DNA of 40,370 bases from Acidithiobacillus_B sp049965315. GTDB lineage: Bacteria > Pseudomonadota > Gammaproteobacteria > Acidithiobacillales > Acidithiobacillaceae. Positions within the stretch are counted from its first letter, which is position 1. The number at the start of each line of letters is the position of its first letter. Shown here one piece after another: positions 25,832 to 34,498 of the stretch. A program made the translations under genes and the position numbers. Where the stretch lies: positions 1-40,370 of the forward strand of contig NZ_JBMFWL010000015.1 in the NCBI RefSeq assembly GCF_049965315.1, given 5' to 3'. Below the pieces are notes generated by a model. The model was not told where the DNA came from. It saw only the letters and a list, made by a program, of their open reading frames with translations, and made no database searches.

Positions 25832-26934
25832 GATTTTTCCAGGACCTCGGCCAATACGGTTAAAAAGCGTTGATTCTCTTCGGGAAGGCCGACACTCACC
25901 CGCAGGTGTTCCGGCATTCCGTAGGGTTGCAGGGGGCGCACGATCACACCGTGCCGCAACAGGGCGTCATAAATGGGCGCGGCCCCTCCGGGAACGGCAA
26001 AGGCGATAAAGTTGCCTGCTGCGGGCAGCGTTGTCAAACCCAGACGCAGCAGGCCGCGCTGGATCTGCTCCAGACCCGCGCGGTTGTTGGCCAGCGTCGC
26101 CTGCAGATGGGCGCTGTCGGAGAGGGCGGCGTGGGCGGCCACCTGCGCCAGGGTGTTGACGTTGAAGGGCTCGCGCACCCGTTCCAAAAGGGCGATGAGG
26201 TCCGGGTGACCCACGCCGTACCCGCAACGCAGGCCGGCCAGCCCGTAGGCCTTGGAAAAGGTCCGGGTGACCAGCAGATTGGCGAAGCGCGGCAGCCAGC
26301 GCAGCCCGTCAGGGTAATCGGCGGCGTTCATCAGCTCGAAATAGGCCTCGTCGAGGACCACCAGGGCATGGGCGGGCAGGCTGTCGATGAAGGTTTCGAG
26401 GGCGGCGCGGCCGAGATGGGTGCCAGTGGGGTTGTTGGGATTGGCGATGAAGACCAGGCGGGTGCGCTCGTTGACCAGCCCGGCCATGGCATCGAGGTCG
26501 TGGCCGAAATCCCGTGCCGGGGCCAGCCGCAGCAGGGCGCCGCTGGCCTGGGCGACGATGCCATACACGGCGAAGGCGTATTGCGAGACGATCGCCTCGC
26601 TGCCGGGGCCGGCGAAGGCCCGCGCCGCCAGTTCCAGGATCTCGTTGGAGCCGTTGCCGAGGATGAGCTGGGCGGGGTCCACCCGCAGGTGTCCCGCCAG
26701 GGCCTGGCGCAGTTCCGGCGCCGTACTTTCCGGATACAGGGCGAGGCCCGGCAGCGCCGCGCCGACGGCGGCCAGGGCCTTGGGGCTGGGTCCCAGGGGA
26801 TTTTCATTGGAGGCCAGCTTGATGGCATGGCGAATGCCCAGCTCCCGCTCCAGTTCCGCCAGGGGCTTGCCGGGCTGGTAGGGACGGAGATCCGCCACGC
26901 CGGGGGCGGCCCACTCCAGATAAGGATTGCCCAT
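25828..26934 (-). CDS. hisC: Histidinol-phosphate/aromatic aminotransferase
   Basis: A 368-residue fold-type I PLP aminotransferase. IKLASNENPLGPSPKAL, GNGSNEILEL, FIANPNNPTGT, VVLDEAYFE and the PLP Lys in RTFSKAYGLAGLRCGYG are all clear. The start MGNPYLEWAAPG is chosen because the frame stays open upstream only as a shadow of pheA; its ATG shares one base with the pheA TGA stop. Placed between pheA and aroF and not with his genes, it may serve tyrosine and phenylalanine transamination as well as histidine synthesis; that is inference from context. Confidence 0.95.
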   Translation of the reverse strand: MGNPYLEWAAPGVADLRPYQPGKPLAELERELGIRHAIKLASNENPLGPSPKALAAVGAALPGLALYPESTAPELRQALAGHLRVDPAQLILGNGSNEILELAARAFAGPGSEAIVSQYAFAVYGIVAQASGALLRLAPARDFGHDLDAMAGLVNERTRLVFIANPNNPTGTHLGRAALETFIDSLPAHALVVLDEAYFELMNAADYPDGLRWLPRFANLLVTRTFSKAYGLAGLRCGYGVGHPDLIALLERVREPFNVNTLAQVAAHAALSDSAHLQATLANNRAGLEQIQRGLLRLGLTTLPAAGNFIAFAVPGGAAPIYDALLRHGVIVRPLQPYGMPEHLRVSVGLPEENQRFLTVLAEVLEKS

Positions 26935-28016
26935 CAATACACCGCCTTTGGGTATGCGCCCAGACACCGGTAAAAGGAGGCGCGGTCCGCCAGTTCCCGA
27001 AGGGCCGCCGCGACGGGCGCGTCCTGGCAATGACCCTGCAGGTCGAGATAAAAGACGTATTCCCAGATGGCCGAGCGGGCGGGCCGCGATTCGATGCGCG
27101 TGAGGCTGATCCCCGCCGTTGCCAGGGGCGACAGGAGGGCATGGAGGCTGCCGGGGCGATTGGGGCCCGCCACCACCAGGCTGGTCTTGTCGGCACCGCT
27201 GGGTTGCGTCTCCATGGTGCCGATGACCAGGAAGCGCGTGGTGTTCTCGGGGTTGTCCTCGATGCCGGCGGCGAGGATCTGCAGGCCGTGGAGCTCGGCA
27301 GCGATGTGGGTGGAGATGGCGCCCGACGCGGGATCGGCGGCGGCCCGCTGGGCGGCCACGGCGTTGCTGGGGGCATCCACCAGCTCCACTCCGGGAAGGT
27401 GGTCCGCCAGCCACTCCCGGCATTGGGCGCGGGTCTGGTAATGGACGTGGATCCGCTGCAGCGCCGTCAGCGGCGCGCCGCTGCTGACCAGATTGTGGAC
27501 CACCCGCAACTGCACTTCGCCGCAGATCCGCAAGGGATAATCCAGAAGGAGATCCAGGGTCTGGTTGACGGAACCCTCGCTGCTGTTTTCCACGGGCACC
27601 ACGCCGAAATGGGCCAGACCGCCATCCACCAGCCGGAAAATCTCGGCAATGTTGGCGCTCGGCTGCAGTTCCACCGCCGTGCCGAAATGCTTCTGCGCCG
27701 CCATTTGCGAAAAGGTCCCGGCGGGCCCGAGATAGGCCACCCGCAGGGGACTTTCCAGGGCCAGGCAGGCGGAAATGATCTCGCGAAAGAGGAAGGCCAC
27801 CGTATCCTTGGCGAGGGGACCGGGATTTTCGGCCATGATCCGGCGCAAAATGGCGGCTTCCCGCTCGGGGCGATAGAACTGGGCATCCCCTGCCGCCCTC
27901 TTGATCCTGCCCACCTCGACGGCAAGACCGGCCCGCTCGCTGAGCAGGCGCATCAACTCCGAATCCAGCGCGTCGATGGCGGTGCGCAATGCCGCCAGAT
28001 CCCCGGCCGGCTTCAC
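26934..28016 (-). CDS. pheA: Chorismate mutase/prephenate dehydratase (P-protein)
   Basis: A 360-residue fusion. Residues about 1-90 are an AroQ-type chorismate mutase (LRTAIDALDSELMRLLSERA, EVGRIKRA, YRPEREAAILRRI). About 95-275 is prephenate dehydratase (VAYLGPAGTFSQMAA, VPVENSSEGSVNQTLD, and the catalytic TRF in ENTTRFLVIG). About 283-360 is an ACT domain with LTRIESRPAR, the Phe-binding site for feedback inhibition. The start is GTG, overlapping the serA stop as GTGA. No leader peptide or attenuator can fit upstream, so control is probably through the ACT domain. Confidence 0.97.
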   Translation of the reverse strand: MKPAGDLAALRTAIDALDSELMRLLSERAGLAVEVGRIKRAAGDAQFYRPEREAAILRRIMAENPGPLAKDTVAFLFREIISACLALESPLRVAYLGPAGTFSQMAAQKHFGTAVELQPSANIAEIFRLVDGGLAHFGVVPVENSSEGSVNQTLDLLLDYPLRICGEVQLRVVHNLVSSGAPLTALQRIHVHYQTRAQCREWLADHLPGVELVDAPSNAVAAQRAAADPASGAISTHIAAELHGLQILAAGIEDNPENTTRFLVIGTMETQPSGADKTSLVVAGPNRPGSLHALLSPLATAGISLTRIESRPARSAIWEYVFYLDLQGHCQDAPVAAALRELADRASFYRCLGAYPKAVY

Positions 28017-29596
28017 AGGTGCAACATGCGGGCCGCCAGGACCCCGGGAAGCGCCAAAATCTGCTGCAGCAGACCCTCGCCGAGGGCATCATCGACGGCA
28101 ATGAAGGACACCGCGCGCCCCCCCGGCCGCTCCCGCCCCAAATGAAACTGGGCGATATTGACCCCGGCGGCACCCAGGAGGGTGCCTACCCGGCCGATGA
28201 GGCCGGGCTCATCCTGGTTGAGCAGATACAGGAGATGACCGCTCAGACCCATCTCGATATCAATGCCGTCCAGTTGCACCAGACGGGCCTCGTGCTCGTG
28301 GACGAGGGTGCCCACGGCGGTCATGCTGCCGTTGTCCATGCGCAGGGTCACGGCAATCCGCGAACGCAGCTCGTCGGCCAGTTCGCGCTTGCGCGTCTCG
28401 ATGGCGATACCGCGATCCTTGGCCAGAAAAGGGGCATTGACGGCATTGACGGTTTCGGGAAGGACCACCTGCAGGATGCCCTTGAGAATGGCCGTCACGA
28501 TGGGCGCGACATTGAGCCCCGCCACTTCGCCGGCAAACTCCACCACCACTTCCCGCAGGCCGGAGTCGGCCAGTTGCCCGAGCACCAGACCCAGACGCTC
28601 GCCCAGGTTGAGGTAGGGTTGCAGCAGGGGCAGGTCTTCCTCCTTGACCGCCGGGAGGTTGACGGCATTTTGGACGACGCCGCGGAGCAGGTAGGCGCTG
28701 ATCTGCTCGGCCACCTGGATGGCGACATTGACCTGCGCCTCCTCCGTGGACGCCCCGAGATGCGGCGTGCAGATGAAATTGTCCAGTTCCAGCAGACGGT
28801 TGTCGCCCTTGACCGGCTCCTTGCAAAAAACGTCCAGGGCGGCGGCGCGCAGATGGCCCGACTGAAGGGCCGCATAGAGCGCGTCTTCGTCCACAATGCA
28901 GCCGCGCGCGGCGTTGACGAGAATGGCTCCTTTCTTCATTTTCGCCAAGGTTTCGGCGCGGAAGAGATGGCGCGTGGCCTCGGTCAGAGGGGTGTGGACG
29001 GTAATGAAATCGGCACGCGCCAGGAGGGTATCCAAATCCACCGGCTCCACCCCCAGATCCGCCGCCCGCGCCTTGGAGATGTAGGGATCATAGGCGATGA
29101 CCCGCATCTGCAGGCCCTGGGCCCGGGCGATGACCAGGGAGCCGATATTGCCGGTACCGATGATGCCGAGGGTCTTTTGATAAAGCTCGACCCCCTCGAA
29201 GCGGGATTTTTCCCAGCGCCCCGCCTTGAGGCTCATGGTGGCCTGGGGGATCATGCGCGCCGCGGCCATCATCAGGGCGATGGCGTGCTCGGCAGTGGTC
29301 ACGGTGTTGCCGTAGGGGGTGTTCATGACGATGACGCCGCGCTTGCTGGCGGCGGCGATATCGACGTTGTCCACGCCGATCCCGGCCCGGCCCACCACCT
29401 TGAGATTGGTCGCCCCGGCGAGGATCTCGCTGCTGACCTTCGTCGCCGAGCGGATGGCCAGGCCGTCGTATTGACCAATGATGGCCAGCAGTTCCGCCGG
29501 ACTCAGCCCGGTGCGCACGTCCACCGCAATGCCATGATCGCGGAACACCTGTTCCGCCCGTGCCGACATCTGATCGGCAATCAACACCGTTGGCAT
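28013..29596 (-). CDS. serA: D-3-phosphoglycerate dehydrogenase (long form)
   Basis: A 527-residue enzyme for the first step of serine synthesis. The N-terminal substrate/nucleotide domains contain GRAGIGVDNVDI, the Rossmann motif GTGNIGSLVIARAQ, LVNAARGCIVDEDAL with the catalytic Arg, and the His in CTPHLGASTEEAQ. An allosteric substrate-binding domain (about 315-450) and a C-terminal ACT domain (about 455-527, NQDEPGLIGRVGTLLG) follow, so serine feedback is plausible. AGAGGGGG lies 6 bases before the ATG. It is 12 bases upstream of nothing but pheA overlap downstream and follows serC closely. Confidence 0.97.
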   Translation of the reverse strand: MPTVLIADQMSARAEQVFRDHGIAVDVRTGLSPAELLAIIGQYDGLAIRSATKVSSEILAGATNLKVVGRAGIGVDNVDIAAASKRGVIVMNTPYGNTVTTAEHAIALMMAAARMIPQATMSLKAGRWEKSRFEGVELYQKTLGIIGTGNIGSLVIARAQGLQMRVIAYDPYISKARAADLGVEPVDLDTLLARADFITVHTPLTEATRHLFRAETLAKMKKGAILVNAARGCIVDEDALYAALQSGHLRAAALDVFCKEPVKGDNRLLELDNFICTPHLGASTEEAQVNVAIQVAEQISAYLLRGVVQNAVNLPAVKEEDLPLLQPYLNLGERLGLVLGQLADSGLREVVVEFAGEVAGLNVAPIVTAILKGILQVVLPETVNAVNAPFLAKDRGIAIETRKRELADELRSRIAVTLRMDNGSMTAVGTLVHEHEARLVQLDGIDIEMGLSGHLLYLLNQDEPGLIGRVGTLLGAAGVNIAQFHLGRERPGGRAVSFIAVDDALGEGLLQQILALPGVLAARMLHL

Positions 29597-29608
29597 AAGG
29601 ATCCCCCT

Positions 29609-30694
29609 CTAGCCGTGGGAGCGGGCGAATGCCGCCATGTAATCCGCCAGGGCCGCCACCCCCGCCTCGGGCATGGCGTTGTAAATGGATGCGCGCATCC
29701 CCCCCACGGAACGGTGGCCCTTCAACTGCAGGAGGCCATGGGCCTTGGCGCCCTTGAGGAAGGCCTCATCCAGGGCCGGATCCGGGAGGGTGAAGGGCAC
29801 ATTCATGCGCGAACGGTTGCGCACTTCCACCGGGTTGCGGTAAAAGCCCGAGGAGTCGATGAGGTCATAGAGCCGCTGCGCCTTGCGGGCATTGATCTCG
29901 GCCATTTTTTCCAGCCCTCCCAGGGCCTTCAACCACTTGAAGACCAGGCCCGCCACATAGATGGCGAAGGTGGGGGGGGTGTTGTGCATGGAGTCATCCT
30001 TGGCCTGGATGGCGTAATCGAGCATGGTGGGGGTATGGGCCGGCGCATGGCCGAGGAGGTCCTCCCGGACGATGACCAGGGTCAGCCCGGCGGGGCCGAC
30101 ATTTTTCTGGGCCCCGGCGTAAATGAGCCCGAAGCGGCTCACATCCATGGGCTTGGAAAGGATATGGGAGGAGGCATCGCTGACCAGGGGGATGTCGCCC
30201 AGCTCGGGGACGAAGTCGTATTCCACGCCGCCGATGGTCTCGTTGCCGGCAATATGGACATAGGCCGTGTCCGGACTCACCTGCCAGCTCGATTGCGCCG
30301 GCACATAGCTGCCGTGGCGATCTTCGTTGCTGGCGGCGACCTCCACCGTACAGAAACGCCTGGCCTCGGTGATGGCCTTTTTCGACCAGACGCCGGTTTG
30401 GACGTAGCTGGCCTTGGTCTTGCCGCGCAGCAGGTTGAGGGGCACCATGGCGAACTGCAGCGTGGCGCCGCCCTGCAGAAAGAGCACCTTGTAATTGCCC
30501 GGGATGCCCAGCAGGTCGCGCAGATCCTGTTCGGCCTCGGCCATGATCTGCATGAACTCGGGGCCGCGATGGCTCATTTCCATCACCGACATGCCCGAGC
30601 CATGCCAGTCGAGCAGGTCGGCCTGCACCTCTTCCAGGACCGCATGGGGCAGGACCGCAGGACCGGCGCTGAAATTGTAGATGGGATGGTTCAT
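29609..30694 (-). CDS. serC: Phosphoserine aminotransferase
   Basis: A 361-residue PLP enzyme, second step of serine synthesis and also used for pyridoxine synthesis. MNHPIYNFSAGPAVLPHAVL is the family start; the frame continues upstream only as a shadow of gyrA. The motifs FLQGGATLQFAMVP, DASSHILSKP and the PLP Lys in LIYAGAQKNVGPAGLT are intact. It lies 7 bases after gyrA and 12 bases before serA on the same strand, so serine synthesis is read with gyrase, as in several beta- and gammaproteobacteria. Confidence 0.97.
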   Translation of the reverse strand: MNHPIYNFSAGPAVLPHAVLEEVQADLLDWHGSGMSVMEMSHRGPEFMQIMAEAEQDLRDLLGIPGNYKVLFLQGGATLQFAMVPLNLLRGKTKASYVQTGVWSKKAITEARRFCTVEVAASNEDRHGSYVPAQSSWQVSPDTAYVHIAGNETIGGVEYDFVPELGDIPLVSDASSHILSKPMDVSRFGLIYAGAQKNVGPAGLTLVIVREDLLGHAPAHTPTMLDYAIQAKDDSMHNTPPTFAIYVAGLVFKWLKALGGLEKMAEINARKAQRLYDLIDSSGFYRNPVEVRNRSRMNVPFTLPDPALDEAFLKGAKAHGLLQLKGHRSVGGMRASIYNAMPEAGVAALADYMAAFARSHG

Positions 30695-30701
30695 GGTTTT
30701 T

Positions 30702-33239
30702 TTACAGGGGCAGATCGGACTGCTCCCCCTCCTCTTCGTCGCTATCGGCAATGAGTGCCAGACCGGCCAACTGCTCGCCGGCCCCCAGTTGAATGAGCCG
30801 CACCCCCTGGGCATTGCGCCCGGTGCGGCGGATGTTGTCCACATGGGTGCGGATCAGGGTGCCGCGATCGGAAACCAGCATCACCTCATCGCTGTGGCGC
30901 ACGGCCAGGGCACCCACGACCTTGCCGTTGCGGTTGCTGGTCTGGATGGCGATCACGCCCTTGCCGCCGCGATGGGTAAGGCGGTATTCCGCCATATCCG
31001 TCAACTTGCCGTAACCATTGCCGGTGGCGGCCAGGATCAGGTCCCCCTCCACCACCAGTTGCGCCGAGATCACCCGGTCATCCCCATCCAGGGAGATCCC
31101 GCGTACCCCCCGCGCCCCGCGCCCCATGGGCCGCACTTGCTCCTCCGCAAAGCGCACGGCCATGCCATTGCGGGTGAAGAGCATGAAGTCGCGACTGCCG
31201 TCGGACAGGCAGACCCCCACCAGACGGTCCCCCGCATCGAGATTGATGGCATTGATGCCCTGACTGCGCGGGCGCGAATACTCCATCAACGGGGTCTTTT
31301 TCACGACGCCGTGGGCGGTGACCATGCAGACATACTGGCCTTCGGCGAAGTCCCGTACCGGCAGCACCGTGGTGATTCCCTCGCTGGGCGCCAGGGAAAG
31401 CAGATTGACGATGGGCTTGCCCTTGGCCCCCCGCCCCGCCTGGGGCAGTTGATAGACTTTCTGCCAGTAGACCTTGCCCAGATCGGAGAAGAACAGGAGC
31501 GTGGCATGGGTGGAGGCGCAGAACATGCGCTCGACGAAATCCTCCTCCCGGGTGGCCGTGGCCTGCTTGCCCTTGCCGCCGCGCTTCTGGGCGTTGAAGA
31601 CGGTGACCGGCTGGGCCTTGATATAACCGGCATGGGTGAAGGTCACCACCATTTCCTCCTCGGCGATGAGGTCCTCCATGGAGAGATCGGCGCTGTCTTC
31701 CATGATCTCGGTCCGCCGCGCATCCCCATACTGGTCGCGGATGGCCACCAGTTCTTCGCGAATCACCGTCATCAGGCGGGGATAGGAGGCCAGGATGTCC
31801 AGCAGATCGCGGATCCGGTTCAGCAGCTCCAGATATTCATCGCGGATCTTGTCCTGTTCCAGACCGGTCAGGCGATGCAGGCGCAGATCCAGGATGGCCT
31901 GCACCTGCACTTCCGAAAGATGGTAGCCATCCGCCTGCAAGCCCGCCGAAGGCTCGCCCCGCTCGGCCAGCAGGGCCGCCACCAGGCCCGGCTCCCAGGG
32001 ACGCGCCAGGATCTGCGCCTTGGCCTCGGCGGGGTTGACGGCGGCGCGGATCAGGGCGATGAGGGTATCGAGATTGGCCAGGGCCACCGCCAGGCCTTCC
32101 AGGATGTGGGCCCGGTCCCGTGCCTTTTTCAGCTCGAAGACGCTGCGCCGGGTGACCACTTCCCGGCGATGCTGGAGGAAGGCCTGCAGGAGGTCGCGCA
32201 AGCCCAGGGTGCGCGGCGCGCCGTCGAGGAGGGCCACGATATTGATGTTGAAGACGCTCTGCATGGTGGTGTGCTGAAACAGGTTGTTGATCACCACGTC
32301 GGCGATGGCGTCGCGCTTGAGCTCGATGGCGATCCGCATGCCGGACTTGTCCGACTCGTCGCGCAGATCGCTGATCCCCTCCAGGCGCTTTTCCTTGACC
32401 AGTTCGGCGATGCGTTCGATGAGTCGCGCCTTGTTGACCTGGTAGGGCAACTCCGTAACGATGACGCTTTGCCGGCCCGTCTTTTTATCGGTTTCCACTT
32501 CGGTGCGGGCGCGCATGACCACCCGTCCGCGACCGCTGCGATAGGCCTCGGCCATGCCGGCCCGCCCGTGGATGAAGCCCGCCGTGGGGAAATCCGGCCC
32601 CGGTATCAGGGCGATCAGGTCGGCGTCGCTGGTCTCCGGGTCGTCGATGAGGGCGAGGCAGGCGGCGATGACCTCGCCGAGGTTGTGAGGGGGGATATTG
32701 GTGGCCATGCCCACGGCGATGCCCGCCGAACCATTGACGAGGAGATTGGGAATCCGGCTGGGGAGGACCAGGGGCTCCATCTCCGACTCGTCGTAGTTGG
32801 GTCCGAAATCCACCGTTTCCTTGTCGATATCCGCCAGCATTTCGTGGGCGATGCGCGCCATGCGCACCTCCGTGTAACGCATGGCGGCAGGGCTGTCGCC
32901 ATCCACCGAACCGAAGTTGCCCTGGCCGTCGATGAGGGGATAGCGCATGGAAAAACCCTGGGCCATGCGCACGATGGTGTCGTAGACGGCGGAATCGCCA
33001 TGGGGATGGTATTTGCCGATGACGTCGCCCACCACGCGCGCCGATTTTTTATAGGGCTTGTTCCAGTCGTTGCCCATTTCGTGCATGGCGTAGAGCACCC
33101 GGCGATGCACCGGCTTCAAGCCATCGCGGGCGTCGGGCAGGGCACGGCCCACGATCACGCTCATGGCGTAATCGAGATAGGACTGGCGCATCTCGTTTTC
33201 GAGGCTAATGGGGATCGTTTCTTTGGCGAAATCTATCAT
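30702..33239 (-). CDS. gyrA: DNA gyrase subunit A
   Basis: An 845-residue type II topoisomerase subunit. The catalytic Tyr is in AAMRYTEVRMA. The quinolone-resistance region reads HPHGDSAVYDTIVRMAQ, with Ser and Asp at the E. coli 83 and 87 positions, the sensitive-type residues. The C-terminal beta-pinwheel contains the GyrA box as QKRGGKGK, needed for negative supercoiling, and the protein ends in an acidic tail (SDEEEGEQSD). The start MIDFAKETIPISLE matches the family. It heads the long minus-strand run into serC and onward; a clear promoter was not found in the 110-base gap upstream. Confidence 0.98.
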   Translation of the reverse strand: MIDFAKETIPISLENEMRQSYLDYAMSVIVGRALPDARDGLKPVHRRVLYAMHEMGNDWNKPYKKSARVVGDVIGKYHPHGDSAVYDTIVRMAQGFSMRYPLIDGQGNFGSVDGDSPAAMRYTEVRMARIAHEMLADIDKETVDFGPNYDESEMEPLVLPSRIPNLLVNGSAGIAVGMATNIPPHNLGEVIAACLALIDDPETSDADLIALIPGPDFPTAGFIHGRAGMAEAYRSGRGRVVMRARTEVETDKKTGRQSVIVTELPYQVNKARLIERIAELVKEKRLEGISDLRDESDKSGMRIAIELKRDAIADVVINNLFQHTTMQSVFNINIVALLDGAPRTLGLRDLLQAFLQHRREVVTRRSVFELKKARDRAHILEGLAVALANLDTLIALIRAAVNPAEAKAQILARPWEPGLVAALLAERGEPSAGLQADGYHLSEVQVQAILDLRLHRLTGLEQDKIRDEYLELLNRIRDLLDILASYPRLMTVIREELVAIRDQYGDARRTEIMEDSADLSMEDLIAEEEMVVTFTHAGYIKAQPVTVFNAQKRGGKGKQATATREEDFVERMFCASTHATLLFFSDLGKVYWQKVYQLPQAGRGAKGKPIVNLLSLAPSEGITTVLPVRDFAEGQYVCMVTAHGVVKKTPLMEYSRPRSQGINAINLDAGDRLVGVCLSDGSRDFMLFTRNGMAVRFAEEQVRPMGRGARGVRGISLDGDDRVISAQLVVEGDLILAATGNGYGKLTDMAEYRLTHRGGKGVIAIQTSNRNGKVVGALAVRHSDEVMLVSDRGTLIRTHVDNIRRTGRNAQGVRLIQLGAGEQLAGLALIADSDEEEGEQSDLPL

Positions 33240-33349
33240 GCTGAGGCCATCAACTCCCGGCGGTTAAAGCCAACCCAAGACGCGGCCCGCAGACAAGCGC
33301 CGACCGCATGACGAAGTGTGAGTATGCCACAAGGGGCGGCCTGCTGCAT

Positions 33350-34387
33350 TCACGCCCCCAGCAACTCCCGCAAAGCGGCCGCGAAGGGAGGACGGGCCAC
33401 CCCCCGCTCGGTGATGATGGCGCTGATGAGGGCCGCCGGGGTGACATCAAAGGCCGGATTGCGCACCTGCACCCCCGCCGGCGCCACGGCCAGGCCGGCG
33501 CAATGGGTGACCTCTTCGGGCGGGCGTTCCTCGATCACGATCCCCGCGCCATGGGCCATGGCGAAGTCCACCGTGCTGAGGGGCGCGGCCACGTAAAAAG
33601 GGATGCCGTGATAATGGGCCAGCACGGCCAGGGCGTAGGTGCCGATCTTGTTGGCCGTATCGCCGTTGGCGGCAATGCGGTCCGCGCCGACGATGACCGC
33701 CTGAATGAGCCCATGCTGCATCAGCGCCGCCGCCGCGCCGTCGACATTCAAGGAAAAGGGGATGCCGTCTTTTTGCAGTTCCCAGGCGGTCAGGCGGGAG
33801 CCCTGCAGCCAGGGACGGGTCTCATCGGCATAGACCCGCAGGGCCTTGCCCGCCGCCACGGCCGCCCGGATCACGCCCAAGGCCGTGCCGAAACCGCCGG
33901 TGGCCAGACTGCCCGTGTTGCAATGGGTCAGCACGCCGCCATCGGGCAGGAGGGGCGCCCCAAAGGCCCCCATCCGCCGATTGGCGGCAATATCCTCCTC
34001 CAGAAGATCATGGGCGGCCTGCAACAAGGCGGCCGCCACATCGGCGCCTGCGCCCATCTGCTCCGCAAGGGTCCATTGCCGATCCACCGCCCAAGCCAGG
34101 TTGACTGCGGTGGGCCGGGCGGCCTTGATCTGCTCGGCGGCACCCCGCAGGCGCTCGCGCCAGTCCGGATAGGGTGCCGCCTCCCGGGCCGCCAGGGCCA
34201 TGGCGTAGGCCGCCGTCACGCCAATGGCCGGGGCGCCGCGCACCGCCATGTTGCGGATGGCCGCCACCACCTCCCGATAATCCTCCAGGCGCAGGATCAA
34301 CTCCTCCTGGGGCAAGCGCCGTTGATCCAGCAGGAGCAACCGATCGGCTTCCCAACGGATGGCACGCACGCTATCTGCTTTGGACAT
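33350..34387 (-). CDS. mtnA: S-methyl-5-thioribose-1-phosphate isomerase
   Basis: A 345-residue enzyme of methionine salvage converting MTR-1-P to methylthioribulose-1-P. Signatures: NMAVRGAPAIGVTAAYAMAL, the catalytic Cys in LTHCNTGSLATGGFGTAL, and the Asp in IVGADRIAANGDTANKIGTY. The frame reaches ATG 34432, but ATG 34387 has GGGAG five bases upstream and gives the normal length. Other mtn genes are not in this window. It diverges from the rRNA methyltransferase gene across 111 bases. Confidence 0.95.
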   Translation of the reverse strand: MSKADSVRAIRWEADRLLLLDQRRLPQEELILRLEDYREVVAAIRNMAVRGAPAIGVTAAYAMALAAREAAPYPDWRERLRGAAEQIKAARPTAVNLAWAVDRQWTLAEQMGAGADVAAALLQAAHDLLEEDIAANRRMGAFGAPLLPDGGVLTHCNTGSLATGGFGTALGVIRAAVAAGKALRVYADETRPWLQGSRLTAWELQKDGIPFSLNVDGAAAALMQHGLIQAVIVGADRIAANGDTANKIGTYALAVLAHYHGIPFYVAAPLSTVDFAMAHGAGIVIEERPPEEVTHCAGLAVAPAGVQVRNPAFDVTPAALISAIITERGVARPPFAAALRELLGA

Positions 34388-34415
34388 GACGACTCCCGAC
34401 GCGAAAAACCCGGCA

Positions 34416-34445
34416 AATATAACCCCGTCCATGGGCGCCGGTCCA
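34416..34445 (-). promoter_or_regulatory. Probable sigma-70 promoter of mtnA
   Basis: On the minus strand, TGGACC (34445-34440), 18 bases, then TATATT (34421-34416). The start would fall near 34409, leaving about 22 bases that include the GGGAG ribosome binding site. No SAM riboswitch fits in this short leader. Confidence 0.45.
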
Positions 34446-34498
34446 TCCCGGCGAACCCGCGGCTATCCAAGGATTCTGCCGGCGGCTATGATAGCCTT

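Noticed and set aside
28000..28030. Possible attenuator or leader peptide before pheA
   Set aside because: pheA overlaps serA by four bases, leaving no room for a leader.
31000..33239. Possible quinolone-resistance change in gyrA
   Set aside because: The region reads HPHGDSAVYDTI with the usual Ser and Asp, so no resistance-type change is present at the main positions.
27989..33311. Two long plus-strand frames (about 921 and 876 codons) opposite serA/serC and gyrA
   Set aside because: Both are antisense shadows of well-supported genes with intact motifs, caused by high GC at third positions.
34388..34498. Possible SAM riboswitch before mtnA
   Set aside because: The leader after the predicted start is only about 22 bases, and no riboswitch core is visible.
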